64,000 nucleotides of DNA from JAEUMD01 sp050250815 (GTDB lineage: Bacteria > Pseudomonadota > Alphaproteobacteria > Rhizobiales > Hyphomicrobiaceae): contig JBFWNY010000012.1 of assembly GCA_050250815.1 (NCBI GenBank), forward strand, positions 32,239-96,238, in the 5' to 3' direction. The notes under the pieces are model-generated. The model did not search any database, was not told the DNA's origin, and saw only the letters and a list, made by a program, of their open reading frames with translations. This document shows positions 8,869 through 16,576 of the stretch, one piece after another. Position numbers and translations under genes: made by a program. Position 1 is the stretch's first letter. Each line of letters opens with the position of its first letter.

Positions 8869-9777
8869 CTACTTGGCGTTTGCGTCGGCGACCTTGCGGC
8901 CCGCCTCGTCAAGCGCCACGGCGCGGATCAGCTCCTTCGCCTTCTTCTTGTCCTTGGCCTTCATCGCAGCGGCCCAGTCTTTGAAAACTTGCTCGCTGAC
9001 GACACGCACGGCGATCGGCATGAAGGCGTGGTCCTTGCCGCACAGCTCCGAGCACTGGCCGTAGAAGACGCCGGTCTTCTCGGCGCGGAACCATGTCGCG
9101 TTGAGACGACCGGGCACGGCGTCCACCTTCGATCCGAATGCCGGGATCGTCCAATTGTGCAGCACGTCGCCTGCCGTCACGAGAACATGCACGTTCTTGT
9201 TGACCGGCACGATGACCTCGTTGTCGACGGCAAGGTTGCGCGGCGCGCTGATCCCGCTCGCCTTGGCTTCCTTGATCTCGTCCTCCGTCAGCATGACGCT
9301 GTCGAAGGAGAACCCGCCCTGATCGGGATACTCATGGCTCCAGTACCACTGGTAAGCGGTCGCCTTGATCGTCAGGTCGGGCTTTGGATAGGCGTACTGC
9401 AGGTGGAGCAGCCGGAACGAGGGCACGGCGATCACGACCAGGATGACGATGGGGATCACCGTCCATGCCACCTCGAGCAGCGTGTTGTGGGTCGTCGTCG
9501 AAGGCTTGGGGTTGGCCTTCTCGTTGAAGCGGAGCACGACGATGATCATCAGGATCAGCACGAAGACGGCGATCGCGATGATGAGCAGGTTGACGAGGTC
9601 GTGGAAGGAATGGATGGCGTGCGCCACGGGCGTCACCGCCTCTTGCATGCCGAGCTGCCCGTCCGTGGGCTGCCCGGAGCCGGCGTAGGCCGCACCCGAC
9701 CCGAGTGCCGCCAGCGTCAGACCGGCCATCGCGAGCCGAGCGGCCCCGACGATGCCGAGCAACTTCTTGATCATCAC
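8869..9777 (-). CDS. ctaC: Cytochrome c oxidase subunit II (CuA)
   Basis: 302-aa subunit carrying the binuclear CuA centre that accepts electrons from cytochrome c. A signal peptide (about residues 1-32) is followed by two membrane helices and a C-terminal cupredoxin domain with the CuA motif GQCSELCGKDHAFMP. The aromatic electron-entry region YQWYWSHEYPD is present. GGGGAGCAGGTG precedes the ATG. It is the first gene of the oxidase operon. Confidence 0.97.
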   Translation of the reverse strand: MMIKKLLGIVGAARLAMAGLTLAALGSGAAYAGSGQPTDGQLGMQEAVTPVAHAIHSFHDLVNLLIIAIAVFVLILMIIVVLRFNEKANPKPSTTTHNTLLEVAWTVIPIVILVVIAVPSFRLLHLQYAYPKPDLTIKATAYQWYWSHEYPDQGGFSFDSVMLTEDEIKEAKASGISAPRNLAVDNEVIVPVNKNVHVLVTAGDVLHNWTIPAFGSKVDAVPGRLNATWFRAEKTGVFYGQCSELCGKDHAFMPIAVRVVSEQVFKDWAAAMKAKDKKKAKELIRAVALDEAGRKVADANAK

Positions 9778-10421
9778 CTGCTCCCCAATCTTGCGCGCCC
9801 TGCTGCGAGGAGCGCTTGTCGATCATGCCCACCTTTGAAGCCGCGCGATCGCCCGCCGGCTCCCGCGAGCCGTGCCGGCCCGCGCGCAGCGCCATACCCA
9901 TCAGGACGGCCCTGCAAATTCAACGTTCCGGTCACGCATCCCGCGCGCTGGACCCCGGCGGACCCGGTTATCACCCTGTCGAAACGCCACAGCGGCTGGG
10001 CCACTGTCCTGCCGCCTGCGTTCGCAACACTGTCAGTGCGACGTCCCCGCCCGGGAACCTATCGGCGCCCGGCCGCCGCCGTTGCACATCGAATGAGCAG
10101 GCGCGCGGCAAAACGGAATAACGCCACCTCGACCAGAGCACAAGGCGCGAACTTGTCTCAAGTCAACTTTCGTGCGGCATTTGAACGCTGTGAGGCAGCA
10201 TGTACGCATGGCCTCGCTCCGCTTCTCATAAACCCCGCGTACAAGGGTGAAGGAAGCCCTCCGGCGGGTAACCCAATTTCGCCCGAATCCTCGCCGAGAG
10301 CACACTGGCCCGGTCCGAATTGCAGGCGCGACAGCCCCCCTCAGGAGGTCGTTGCGCTCCCCCGATGTCTTGGCCGACCGTGCAATTCTCGTACGTCCTG
10401 CAGCTCGCGAGCCCGAACCTT
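9778..10421. other. Divergent intergenic region between ctaC and the IalB gene
   Basis: 644 bases with no convincing coding sequence. It must hold the promoter of the oxidase operon on the minus strand. At 10151-10163 there is an interrupted palindrome, ACTTG-TCT-CAAGT, next to a TTGACT on the minus strand (10161-10166), but I found no good -10 with it. Overlapping open frames here have low-complexity, frame-shadow character. Confidence 0.6.
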
Positions 10422-10964
10422 ATGAGCCACACCCCACGCGCCTACCGCACCGCCGGACGGAGTCTTGGCCTGTTCGGTCTGCTGCTGTGCGCGGCGCCAG
10501 TGCTCGCTGGTCCTCCGGCCGGCACCGAGCAGCCCGAAGGCACCGTGCGCGCCCAGCACGGCGACTGGCAGGTGGTGTGCAAGGCGCCGCCGCCCGGTGC
10601 CACCAAAGAGGTCTGTGCGCTCGTGCAGAGCGTCACGGCCGAGGATCGCAACAACGTCGGCCTGACCGTGTACTTTCAGAAATTCTCAAACGGAACCCGT
10701 GTGTTGCGGGTCTTTGCCCCACTTGGCGTGCTGCTGCCGCCGGGCCTCGGGCTCAAGATCGACAACCAGGATGTCGGCCACGCGCCCTTCTTGAGGTGCC
10801 ACAACTTCGCCTGCTACGCGCAGGTCGTGGTCGAGGACAAGCTTGTCGAGCAGCTCAAGACCGGCAAGACGGCGGTCTTCATCATCTTCCAGACCGAGGA
10901 GGCCGGCATCGGCATCCCGATCTCGCTCGCAGGGTTCAGCGAGGCGCTGCCGAGCCTCGATTGA
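10422..10964 (+). CDS. Invasion-associated locus B (IalB) family periplasmic protein
   Basis: 180-aa exported protein starting MSHTPRAY; an upstream in-frame start at 10320 adds no signal-like sequence. The signal peptide (SLGLFGLLLCAAPVLAG) is followed by the IalB pattern: HGDWQVVC near the N-terminus, a central segment with RCHNFACYAQ, and a C-terminal GFSEAL strand. The family is widespread in alphaproteobacteria; its role is unclear despite the name, which comes from Bartonella. The last 29 bases overlap the convergent rhodanese gene. Confidence 0.85.
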   Translation: MSHTPRAYRTAGRSLGLFGLLLCAAPVLAGPPAGTEQPEGTVRAQHGDWQVVCKAPPPGATKEVCALVQSVTAEDRNNVGLTVYFQKFSNGTRVLRVFAPLGVLLPPGLGLKIDNQDVGHAPFLRCHNFACYAQVVVEDKLVEQLKTGKTAVFIIFQTEEAGIGIPISLAGFSEALPSLD

Positions 10965-11490
10965 GGGCTTCCATGCCGTCGATGATCGAGTAGACATTGG
11001 CGAACCCGGCCTCGGCGAGCAGGTCCGCAGCGCGCGCAGAAAACAACCCCGAACCGCAAATCAGCATGACGGTCGCCGAGCGCGCCTTGCCCTTGGCCGT
11101 GACCAAGGCTTCGACCGCGGCTACGAAGCCGGGATTGACCTTCATTGGCGCTTCGTCGGATTTGGCTCCAGCGTCGCCTTCCGTAGCCTCGACGAGAAAT
11201 GGCACGTGACCCGCCGCCGCCGGCGGCGTCGCATAGGCTGCGACGAACCGGGACGGTCGCACATCCACCAGCACCATGTCGGGGAAGCGGGCGAGATAGC
11301 GCGCCGCCTCAGCCGACCGCAGATACTGGTCGAGCAGCGTGTGCTTGTCCGGCGTCACGTCGTAGTGCCCGACGGTCGGCGCGATCCTGCCATCGGCGGC
11401 AGGCGCGGGCGATGCGAGGGCGGCCCACGCGAGGCAGACCGTCAGTATCGCGGCACAACGCGCAAGTCCCGCCAATGGGTGCTCGGGCAT
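10936..11490 (-). CDS. Exported rhodanese-like protein
   Basis: 184-aa protein with a signal peptide (about residues 1-32, ending SPAPAA) and one rhodanese domain. MVLVDVRPSRF is the CDC25/rhodanese motif, and the active-site loop starts ICGSGLFS with C145, so it is likely active as a sulfur or persulfide carrier in the periplasm. DGMEALN is the usual final strand. It follows a second rhodanese gene on the same strand by 63 bases. The substrate is not identifiable from sequence. Confidence 0.82.
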   Translation of the reverse strand: MPEHPLAGLARCAAILTVCLAWAALASPAPAADGRIAPTVGHYDVTPDKHTLLDQYLRSAEAARYLARFPDMVLVDVRPSRFVAAYATPPAAAGHVPFLVEATEGDAGAKSDEAPMKVNPGFVAAVEALVTAKGKARSATVMLICGSGLFSARAADLLAEAGFANVYSIIDGMEALNRGSAAPR

Positions 11491-11553
11491 GACCGACCTC
11501 CTTCAACCGCAAGGCTGCGCCGCCAGATCGGCGCCGTCAACGCCGGATGGGCC

Positions 11554-12225
11554 TCAGCGCGTCGGCGCCGCCTCCTGCGGCCGCCTGGGCTCATCGGCGA
11601 TAAGATCCTGCCGCGGAACGAGCCTTCCCCAATGCTTGTCGTAGGGATGCACGCGATCGGTCGGGCCGAAAACATCGACCAGAGGCCGCGCATCGCCATG
11701 CCAGCGGAAAATGCCGCCCTCCAGGTTGTAGACACCCGTAGCCCCGCGCTCGAGCAGGGCGGCCTGAACGCGCCCGGCCAGCTTGGAGCTGCGGACGCCG
11801 ACCGAACAGTAGAAGACGACCGTCTTGCCCGCGACGTCCCCGCCGTGCTCGGCTAGAAACGTCCGCGACCAGACACCCGGATCGACCCGCGCCGCTCCAT
11901 CGATGTGGCTGACCGCGTATTCCTTTGCCTCGCGCACGTCGAAGATGGCGAGCGGTTTCCCCGATGCGACAAGTTGCGTGAGGGCCGACGTATCCATGTG
12001 GGTGACGTCGGCATAGCTGCCGCGCACCCAGGCTTCCGTCCGGGCCAGCTCGTCGTCGTGGGCGCCGCCAGCTCGCGAAGCAACCGTATGCGTCATCCCA
12101 GCTCCCCAAACGGCCAGCAGCACGGCAAGCAGCATGCGGCGGGCGGGGGTGGACCCACCGCGCAAACGCGTGCCCCCTGGCGGCATTTCGCCACCGGGAG
12201 CGGCAATCATCGCCTTGCCCCACAT
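11554..12225 (-). CDS. Membrane-anchored or exported rhodanese-like protein
   Basis: 223-aa protein taken from MWGKAMI; in-frame starts lie upstream to 12396 and downstream just before the hydrophobic segment MLLAVLLAVWGAG. The rhodanese domain shows LAIFDVREAKEYAVSHI, the catalytic loop FYCSVGVRS with C140, and NLEGGIFRW. The C-terminus (about 40 residues) carries a DRVHPYDKHWG motif seen in some stand-alone rhodaneses. It is probably co-transcribed with the next exported rhodanese. The exact start is uncertain. Confidence 0.78.
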   Translation of the reverse strand: MWGKAMIAAPGGEMPPGGTRLRGGSTPARRMLLAVLLAVWGAGMTHTVASRAGGAHDDELARTEAWVRGSYADVTHMDTSALTQLVASGKPLAIFDVREAKEYAVSHIDGAARVDPGVWSRTFLAEHGGDVAGKTVVFYCSVGVRSSKLAGRVQAALLERGATGVYNLEGGIFRWHGDARPLVDVFGPTDRVHPYDKHWGRLVPRQDLIADEPRRPQEAAPTR

Positions 12226-12437
12226 CGTTCCGCGTTTCCGAGCCTGCACTTGATTTGACTTCGCATCGCTGCGGCCGAATATAACCGAGCCGCCGTTCAA
12301 CCGATCGTGAGCATCTTGCCGCGCGGCCGCCCGGGCCTCGGTCGCCAGCAGAAGGCTGCGGGCGTTGGGCGGAGTAGCGGCTTCAGGGTGCGGCAAAAGT
12401 CACAGCGAGTGTGCACGTGGACATGCGGGGCGCGATC

Positions 12438-12466
12438 TTGCAATCCGCCCCGACGCGGGGTATTCG
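12438..12466 (+). promoter_or_regulatory. Candidate sigma-70 promoter of tRNA-Thr
   Basis: TTGCAA at 12438-12443 and TATTCG at 12461-12466, spaced by 17 bases, would start transcription about 15 bases before the tRNA. The -10 is weak, so this is tentative. Confidence 0.35.
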
Positions 12467-12487
12467 GTCCGCCTCGACGCCGGGAAT

Positions 12488-12563
12488 GCCGCTTTAGCTC
12501 AGCCGGTAGAGCACATCATTCGTAATGATGGGGTCGCGTGTTCGAGTCACGCAAGCGGCACCA
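12488..12563 (+). tRNA. tRNA-Thr (anticodon CGT)
   Basis: 76-nt cloverleaf with acceptor stem GCCGCTT/AAGCGGC, D-arm GCTC..GAGC, anticodon stem CATCA/TGATG with loop TTCGTAA (CGT reads ACG), T-arm GCGTG TTCGAGT CACGC, discriminator A and an encoded CCA. No introns or mismatches in stems. It converges on the initiator tRNA 186 bases away. Confidence 0.95.
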
Positions 12564-12747
12564 CGGCTTCTTGTAATCAATCGAAGCCACTGAAAGATGT
12601 GGATCGGCATTCGGCCGACGCTTTCGCTTGCGACGCTATGGACCGTCCGGCCCACGCACAGAATGTCGCACGCTACCTGACAACCCAGATCAGGAAGGTC
12701 GGCGACCGACTCGAAATCTTGATGTGGGAACGGCATCTGCCGAAAGG

Positions 12748-12825
<78 letters not shown>

Positions 12826-12904
12826 TCACCTTTTCGCCGGTCCGGTTGCGGCCACGAAGGCCGATCCGGCGAAGGGCCCTGCCGAAACAGGCGGCCCCGA
12901 CATC

Positions 12905-12928
12905 AAAGGCCGCCCTTGCGAGGCGGCC
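12905..12928 (-). terminator. Terminator-like hairpin
   Basis: 7-bp G+C stem (12908-12914 with 12922-12928), 7-base loop, followed on the minus strand by TTTGATG. It could end transcripts from the DUF302 gene. It also lies between the candidate initiator-tRNA promoter and the tRNA, which leaves its role ambiguous. Confidence 0.35.
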
Positions 12929-12940
12929 CGACGCGTGGGG

Positions 12941-12968
12941 CTTATAGCACAGCCAAACGCCGTGTGAA
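12941..12968 (-). promoter_or_regulatory. Candidate sigma-70 promoter of tRNA-fMet
   Basis: On the minus strand TTCACA (12963-12968) and TATAAG (12941-12946) are separated by 16 bases. It lies about 115 bases before the tRNA. Further upstream TGTCAA occurs twice, at 12988-12993 and 13000-13005. Confidence 0.4.
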
Positions 12969-13085
12969 GTCCCGCCCCATCCTTTTTTGACAATGGCTTG
13001 ACACCTTGTCGCGGCGCCGACGTTCCGCGCCTCTCGACGGTAGCTTGGGCAGCCAGACGCCCCGGCCGCGTCCAACCGCGCCGGG

Positions 13086-13616
13086 TCAGGGCGTCAGCCC
13101 GGCGGCAGCGTCCGTCAGCGTCGAGAGGGCCTTTTCCATCTGCTGGAGCACGGCGTCCTGGCCATCCACTCCATGCCGCCCGGCCAGCGCGGCCGGACGC
13201 GTATAGGCGACCTTCACATTGCCTGCTGCGTCCTGCCAGGCGAGCACCTTCATGGGCAGATCGATGCCCATCTCCGGATTGGCCTGCATCAGCGGTGTCC
13301 CGAGCTTCGGATTGCCGAATATCAGCAGCTCCGTCGGCGGCAACGCCAGACCCGCAGCACGCGCGCCTGCCGCATGATCGACACGTGCGGCGACCGCGAT
13401 GCCCTTCTTCTCCAGCAGCGCAGCCAGCGCATCGATCGTCTCCTTGACGCTGTGCCTGCTCTGCTTGACCACGAGATCGCCCGCCAACGCCGGCTCACCA
13501 CCGCTCGCGGCAGACAGGGCAGCGGCGGCCAGCAGCAGCACCGCCCATACGCGCCTGGGCCGCCTCGGTGATTGACGAAGTCGAGAACGATCACTCTGCC
13601 GGAGCCCTGCGACCAT
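13086..13616 (-). CDS. DUF302 domain exported protein
   Basis: 176-aa protein starting MVAGLRQ; AAGGAGA lies 6-7 bases upstream, which decides this start over the longer frame. A basic N-terminus and hydrophobic segment (VWAVLLLAAAALSAASG) form a signal peptide. The mature part is a DUF302 domain: the SVKETIDALAALLEKKGI helix, ELLIFGNPKLGTPLMQ, and a C-terminal helix. DUF302 proteins are small and exported, often near stress or envelope genes; no biochemical function can be given. Confidence 0.84.
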   Translation of the reverse strand: MVAGLRQSDRSRLRQSPRRPRRVWAVLLLAAAALSAASGGEPALAGDLVVKQSRHSVKETIDALAALLEKKGIAVAARVDHAAGARAAGLALPPTELLIFGNPKLGTPLMQANPEMGIDLPMKVLAWQDAAGNVKVAYTRPAALAGRHGVDGQDAVLQQMEKALSTLTDAAAGLTP

Positions 13617-13691
13617 GGCCGTCTCCTTACCAGCACGGGCCCGCACCATGCGTGCCGCCCTGCACTCATGTTCGTCGGGGCGGCCGGTTCG

Positions 13692-14066
13692 TTACTGAGC
13701 AGCGATTTTTGGCGGCGCCGCGGCCGGATCGCCGGTGGGCTCGGCGCGCGTGCGCAGCAGGAAATAGATGTTGCGCGCGTAGATGAAGACGCCGAACTGG
13801 CCCAGGATGATGACCGGATCGGCGCGGTAGACGCCGTAGGCCAACACCAGCAACCCGCCGATGAAGCTGAAATACCAGAAGGCCGCCGGCACGATGGAGC
13901 GCCGCGCGCGCTCGGTCGCGATCCATTGCACGAACCAGCGGCCAGTGAACATGAGCTGGCCGAACATGCCGATGCCGAGCCAGACGCGGTCGAGCGGCGA
14001 CATGCCGTTCCACCAGCCGGCAAGCTTACCCCCTAGCAGGGAAAAATAGCTCGCGATGAAGTCCAT
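13692..14066 (-). CDS. LAB_N domain membrane protein (lipid-A-disaccharide synthase N-terminal family)
   Basis: 124-aa protein with three or four membrane helices, including QLMFTGRWFVQWIATER and FWYFSFIGGLLVLAYG, which are hallmarks of the PF07578 (LAB_N) family. It is not LpxB: only the small membrane domain is present. Such proteins commonly sit beside a polyprenyl-phosphate-sugar GT2 enzyme and a GT39 enzyme, as here (GT2 begins 55 bases upstream in transcription). A role in lipid-linked sugar handling for lipid A or core modification is inferred. Confidence 0.87.
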   Translation of the reverse strand: MDFIASYFSLLGGKLAGWWNGMSPLDRVWLGIGMFGQLMFTGRWFVQWIATERARRSIVPAAFWYFSFIGGLLVLAYGVYRADPVIILGQFGVFIYARNIYFLLRTRAEPTGDPAAAPPKIAAQ

Positions 14067-14121
14067 CGGTGCTCGATCCTCGTGCCTGCCGCGACGGCAC
14101 TGCCCGTCGCGCGCTTGCCGC

Positions 14122-14877
14122 CTATTCGCTGCCTGCGCCTGGTCGGCCAGCGGCGCCCGGTTCGGTCACCACCGGAACGCGCGTGCGCTTCCGCAGCCAG
14201 CTGACCCCGACCAGATCGTAGAGACCGACCAGGGCGCGATTGAGGTTGTTGTACTTCGAAACGCCTGCCTGCCGGGGCCTGTCGTTGACGGGAACGTGCG
14301 CAACCTGAAGGCCATAGGTCTGAAACAGCGCCGGAAGGTAACGGTGCATGCTGGTGAAGAACGGAAGCCGCAGGAATGCATCGCGCCAGTAGGCCTTGAT
14401 GCCGCAGCCCGTGTCGGGGCAGTCGTCCTTGAGGACGCTGTCGCGGATCCAGTTAGCGGCTTTCGAGGCCCACCGCTTGGAGCCGGTATCTTTCCGCGTC
14501 TGGCGCCAGCCGTTGACGAGCGCGGGCCCGTCGCCGCCGGGGCTGGCGAGCCGCGCCACGAGTTTGGGAATGTCACGCGGATCGTTCTGGCCGTCTCCGT
14601 CCATGGTGGCGATGACGCTGCTGCGGGCCGCCGTGATCCCGGTCCGCAAGGCCGCACTCTGACCGCTGCGCGCATCGTGCCGCAGCAGGCGCAGGCCAGG
14701 ATGGCGGCCGGAGGCGATAAGTTCGACGATCTCCTCCCCAGTCGTATCCGTGCTGGCGTCGTCCACGACGATGACCTCGGCGAGCATGTCGGGAGGCACA
14801 TGCGCGTAGGTCTCGGCCACGAGCTGGCCGATATTGCCCGCTTCGTTGAGCGCAGGGATGATGACGGAGATGCGCAA
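14122..14877 (-). CDS. GT2 glycosyltransferase (polyprenyl-phosphate sugar synthase-like)
   Basis: 251-aa GT-A-fold enzyme. The N-terminus MRISVIIPALNEAGNIG, the nucleotide-binding VVDDASTDTT and the metal-binding MDGDGQNDP (DxD-like) are those of dolichol-phosphate-mannose synthase/ArnC-type enzymes. There are no clear C-terminal membrane helices, unlike ArnC. It probably loads a sugar onto undecaprenyl or a longer polyprenyl phosphate. It is transcribed with the LAB_N gene and diverges from the GT39 gene. The sugar cannot be read from sequence. Confidence 0.9.
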   Translation of the reverse strand: MRISVIIPALNEAGNIGQLVAETYAHVPPDMLAEVIVVDDASTDTTGEEIVELIASGRHPGLRLLRHDARSGQSAALRTGITAARSSVIATMDGDGQNDPRDIPKLVARLASPGGDGPALVNGWRQTRKDTGSKRWASKAANWIRDSVLKDDCPDTGCGIKAYWRDAFLRLPFFTSMHRYLPALFQTYGLQVAHVPVNDRPRQAGVSKYNNLNRALVGLYDLVGVSWLRKRTRVPVVTEPGAAGRPGAGSE

Positions 14878-15082
14878 ATCGGTGCGTCCGGAGATGAGAG
14901 ACAGCCGATCGTGGTTGCGGTCCGGGACGGCCGGGCGATCGCGGCCGGAGACTACCAGCCTTCCTGTTCGCCCCTCAACCTAGTAAACGACGTGGCGACC
15001 CGGCCCGTGGCCGGCGGGCCGCACCTCAGGACGCGGCAACGATGCCTCACCTACGGCGGCATAACGGGAGACGGCAACGTCG

Positions 15083-16576
15083 ATGATGGAGCGGGGCCCG
15101 AACACCGAGCGGACCGAGGTTGCCTGGATCGCCGTCCTGCTGTTGGGGCTTGCCGCACTGACCGCGGCGCGCCTCGCCGCGCTTTCGCTCAATGCCACCG
15201 ACTTGTTCTTCGACGAGGCGCAGTACTGGAGCTGGAGCACCGAGCCTGACTTCGGCTACTACTCCAAGCCGCCGCTCATCGCCTGGCTCATTGCCGCCTC
15301 CACCTCCGTCTGTGGCGCGACGGAGTTTTGCGTCAGGCTGCCTTCGCCCATCGTCCACCTGGGGACGGCACTCACCATTTTCGCGTTAGGTGCGCGGCTC
15401 TACGGAACGCCGGTCGGCGTGCTCTCCGCTCTGGCCTTCGCGACGCTGCCCGGCGTGTCGCTGTCGTCGGGCATCATCTCGACCGACGTGCCCCTGCTGT
15501 TCTTCTGGGCACTCGCTCTGCTTGGCTTCGCAGCCCTGCGTGATACCGCGCGCTGGTGGCCGGCGCTGCTTCTCGGCATCGCCATCGGGCTCGGGCTCAA
15601 CGCCAAGTACGCGATGATCTGGTTCGTGATGTGCGCCGCGATCTTCATCGCGGCCACTCCCGAAGAGCGCCGCCTCATACGCGACCCCCGAGTCTACGCG
15701 GCCATCGCGATCGCCGCCGTGCTCATAGCGCCGAACCTATGGTGGAACTTCGCCCACAAGTTCGCGACCTTCTCGCACACCGCGGACAATGCCAATTGGC
15801 GCGGCACGCTACCCAATCCGCTCAAGATGCTGGAATTCGTGGCCGCTCAGTTCGGCGTCTTCGGACCCATCCTGTTCGCCGTGCTGCTCGTCGTCGCGTG
15901 GCGCGCGTGGCGGTATGGACTGCCCGGCAACGACCGCATGCTGCTCGCGTTTTCGCTACCCGTCCTCATCGTGATCACGCTGCAGGCGCTGGTCTCCCGC
16001 GCACATGCCAACTGGGCGGCCGTATCCTACGTCGCCGCAAGCGTACTGGTCACAGCCACGCTGGTACGCGATCTCGATATCAGCTGGCTCAGGCGCTCCA
16101 TGCTGGTCAACGTCGCCCTGATGCTGCTGATCGTTGCTGGCACCACGTGGGCCGGGCGGTTCGCGCTGCCATCGGGGGTCGATCCATTCGGGCGCACGCT
16201 CGGCTGGCGCGCGGTGGCGGACGCGACCCGTACCGAAATCGAGGCGGCACGCGCCGCCGGCCTCCCGTTTGCCGCGGTGCTCTCCACGGATCGTTCCGTC
16301 ACCGCCGAGCTGCTCTACTACATGCGGTCCGAACCGACGCCCGTCCGGGCATGGCGCGTGGGTGCTCCGACAGACCATTTCGAGCTCGTGCGGCCCTACC
16401 TGGGCATGCCGGCCGGCAGGGTCCTGCTGGTGAGCCTCGTTCCGCTCGAGCGGATCGGCGACGACATCAAGGGGCGCTTCGCGTCGATGACCCTGCTAAG
16501 GTCGATTGACGTGAGCGCCGGCGCCGGAAAGCCGCGCCGCATCTCCTTCATCGTTCTCGAGGGATACAAGACGTAA
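15083..16576 (+). CDS. GT39 family membrane glycosyltransferase (ArnT-like)
   Basis: 497-aa polytopic protein with about ten to twelve helices. The first periplasmic loop has FFDEAQYWSWS and YYSKPPL, the acidic and substrate-positioning motifs of the PMT/ArnT superfamily, which moves sugars from polyprenyl phosphate to lipid A, core or protein. The GT2 and LAB_N genes are divergent neighbours (205-base gap), giving donor synthesis and transfer side by side. Its stop overlaps the pabBC start (TAATG), so the two are translationally coupled, an unexpected pairing. Confidence 0.88.
   Translation: MMERGPNTERTEVAWIAVLLLGLAALTAARLAALSLNATDLFFDEAQYWSWSTEPDFGYYSKPPLIAWLIAASTSVCGATEFCVRLPSPIVHLGTALTIFALGARLYGTPVGVLSALAFATLPGVSLSSGIISTDVPLLFFWALALLGFAALRDTARWWPALLLGIAIGLGLNAKYAMIWFVMCAAIFIAATPEERRLIRDPRVYAAIAIAAVLIAPNLWWNFAHKFATFSHTADNANWRGTLPNPLKMLEFVAAQFGVFGPILFAVLLVVAWRAWRYGLPGNDRMLLAFSLPVLIVITLQALVSRAHANWAAVSYVAASVLVTATLVRDLDISWLRRSMLVNVALMLLIVAGTTWAGRFALPSGVDPFGRTLGWRAVADATRTEIEAARAAGLPFAAVLSTDRSVTAELLYYMRSEPTPVRAWRVGAPTDHFELVRPYLGMPAGRVLLVSLVPLERIGDDIKGRFASMTLLRSIDVSAGAGKPRRISFIVLEGYKT

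Noticed and set aside
12564..12600. GGCTTC/GAAGCC hairpin just after tRNA-Thr
   Set aside because: Six base pairs with a 12-base loop and no following T-tract, too weak for a terminator call.
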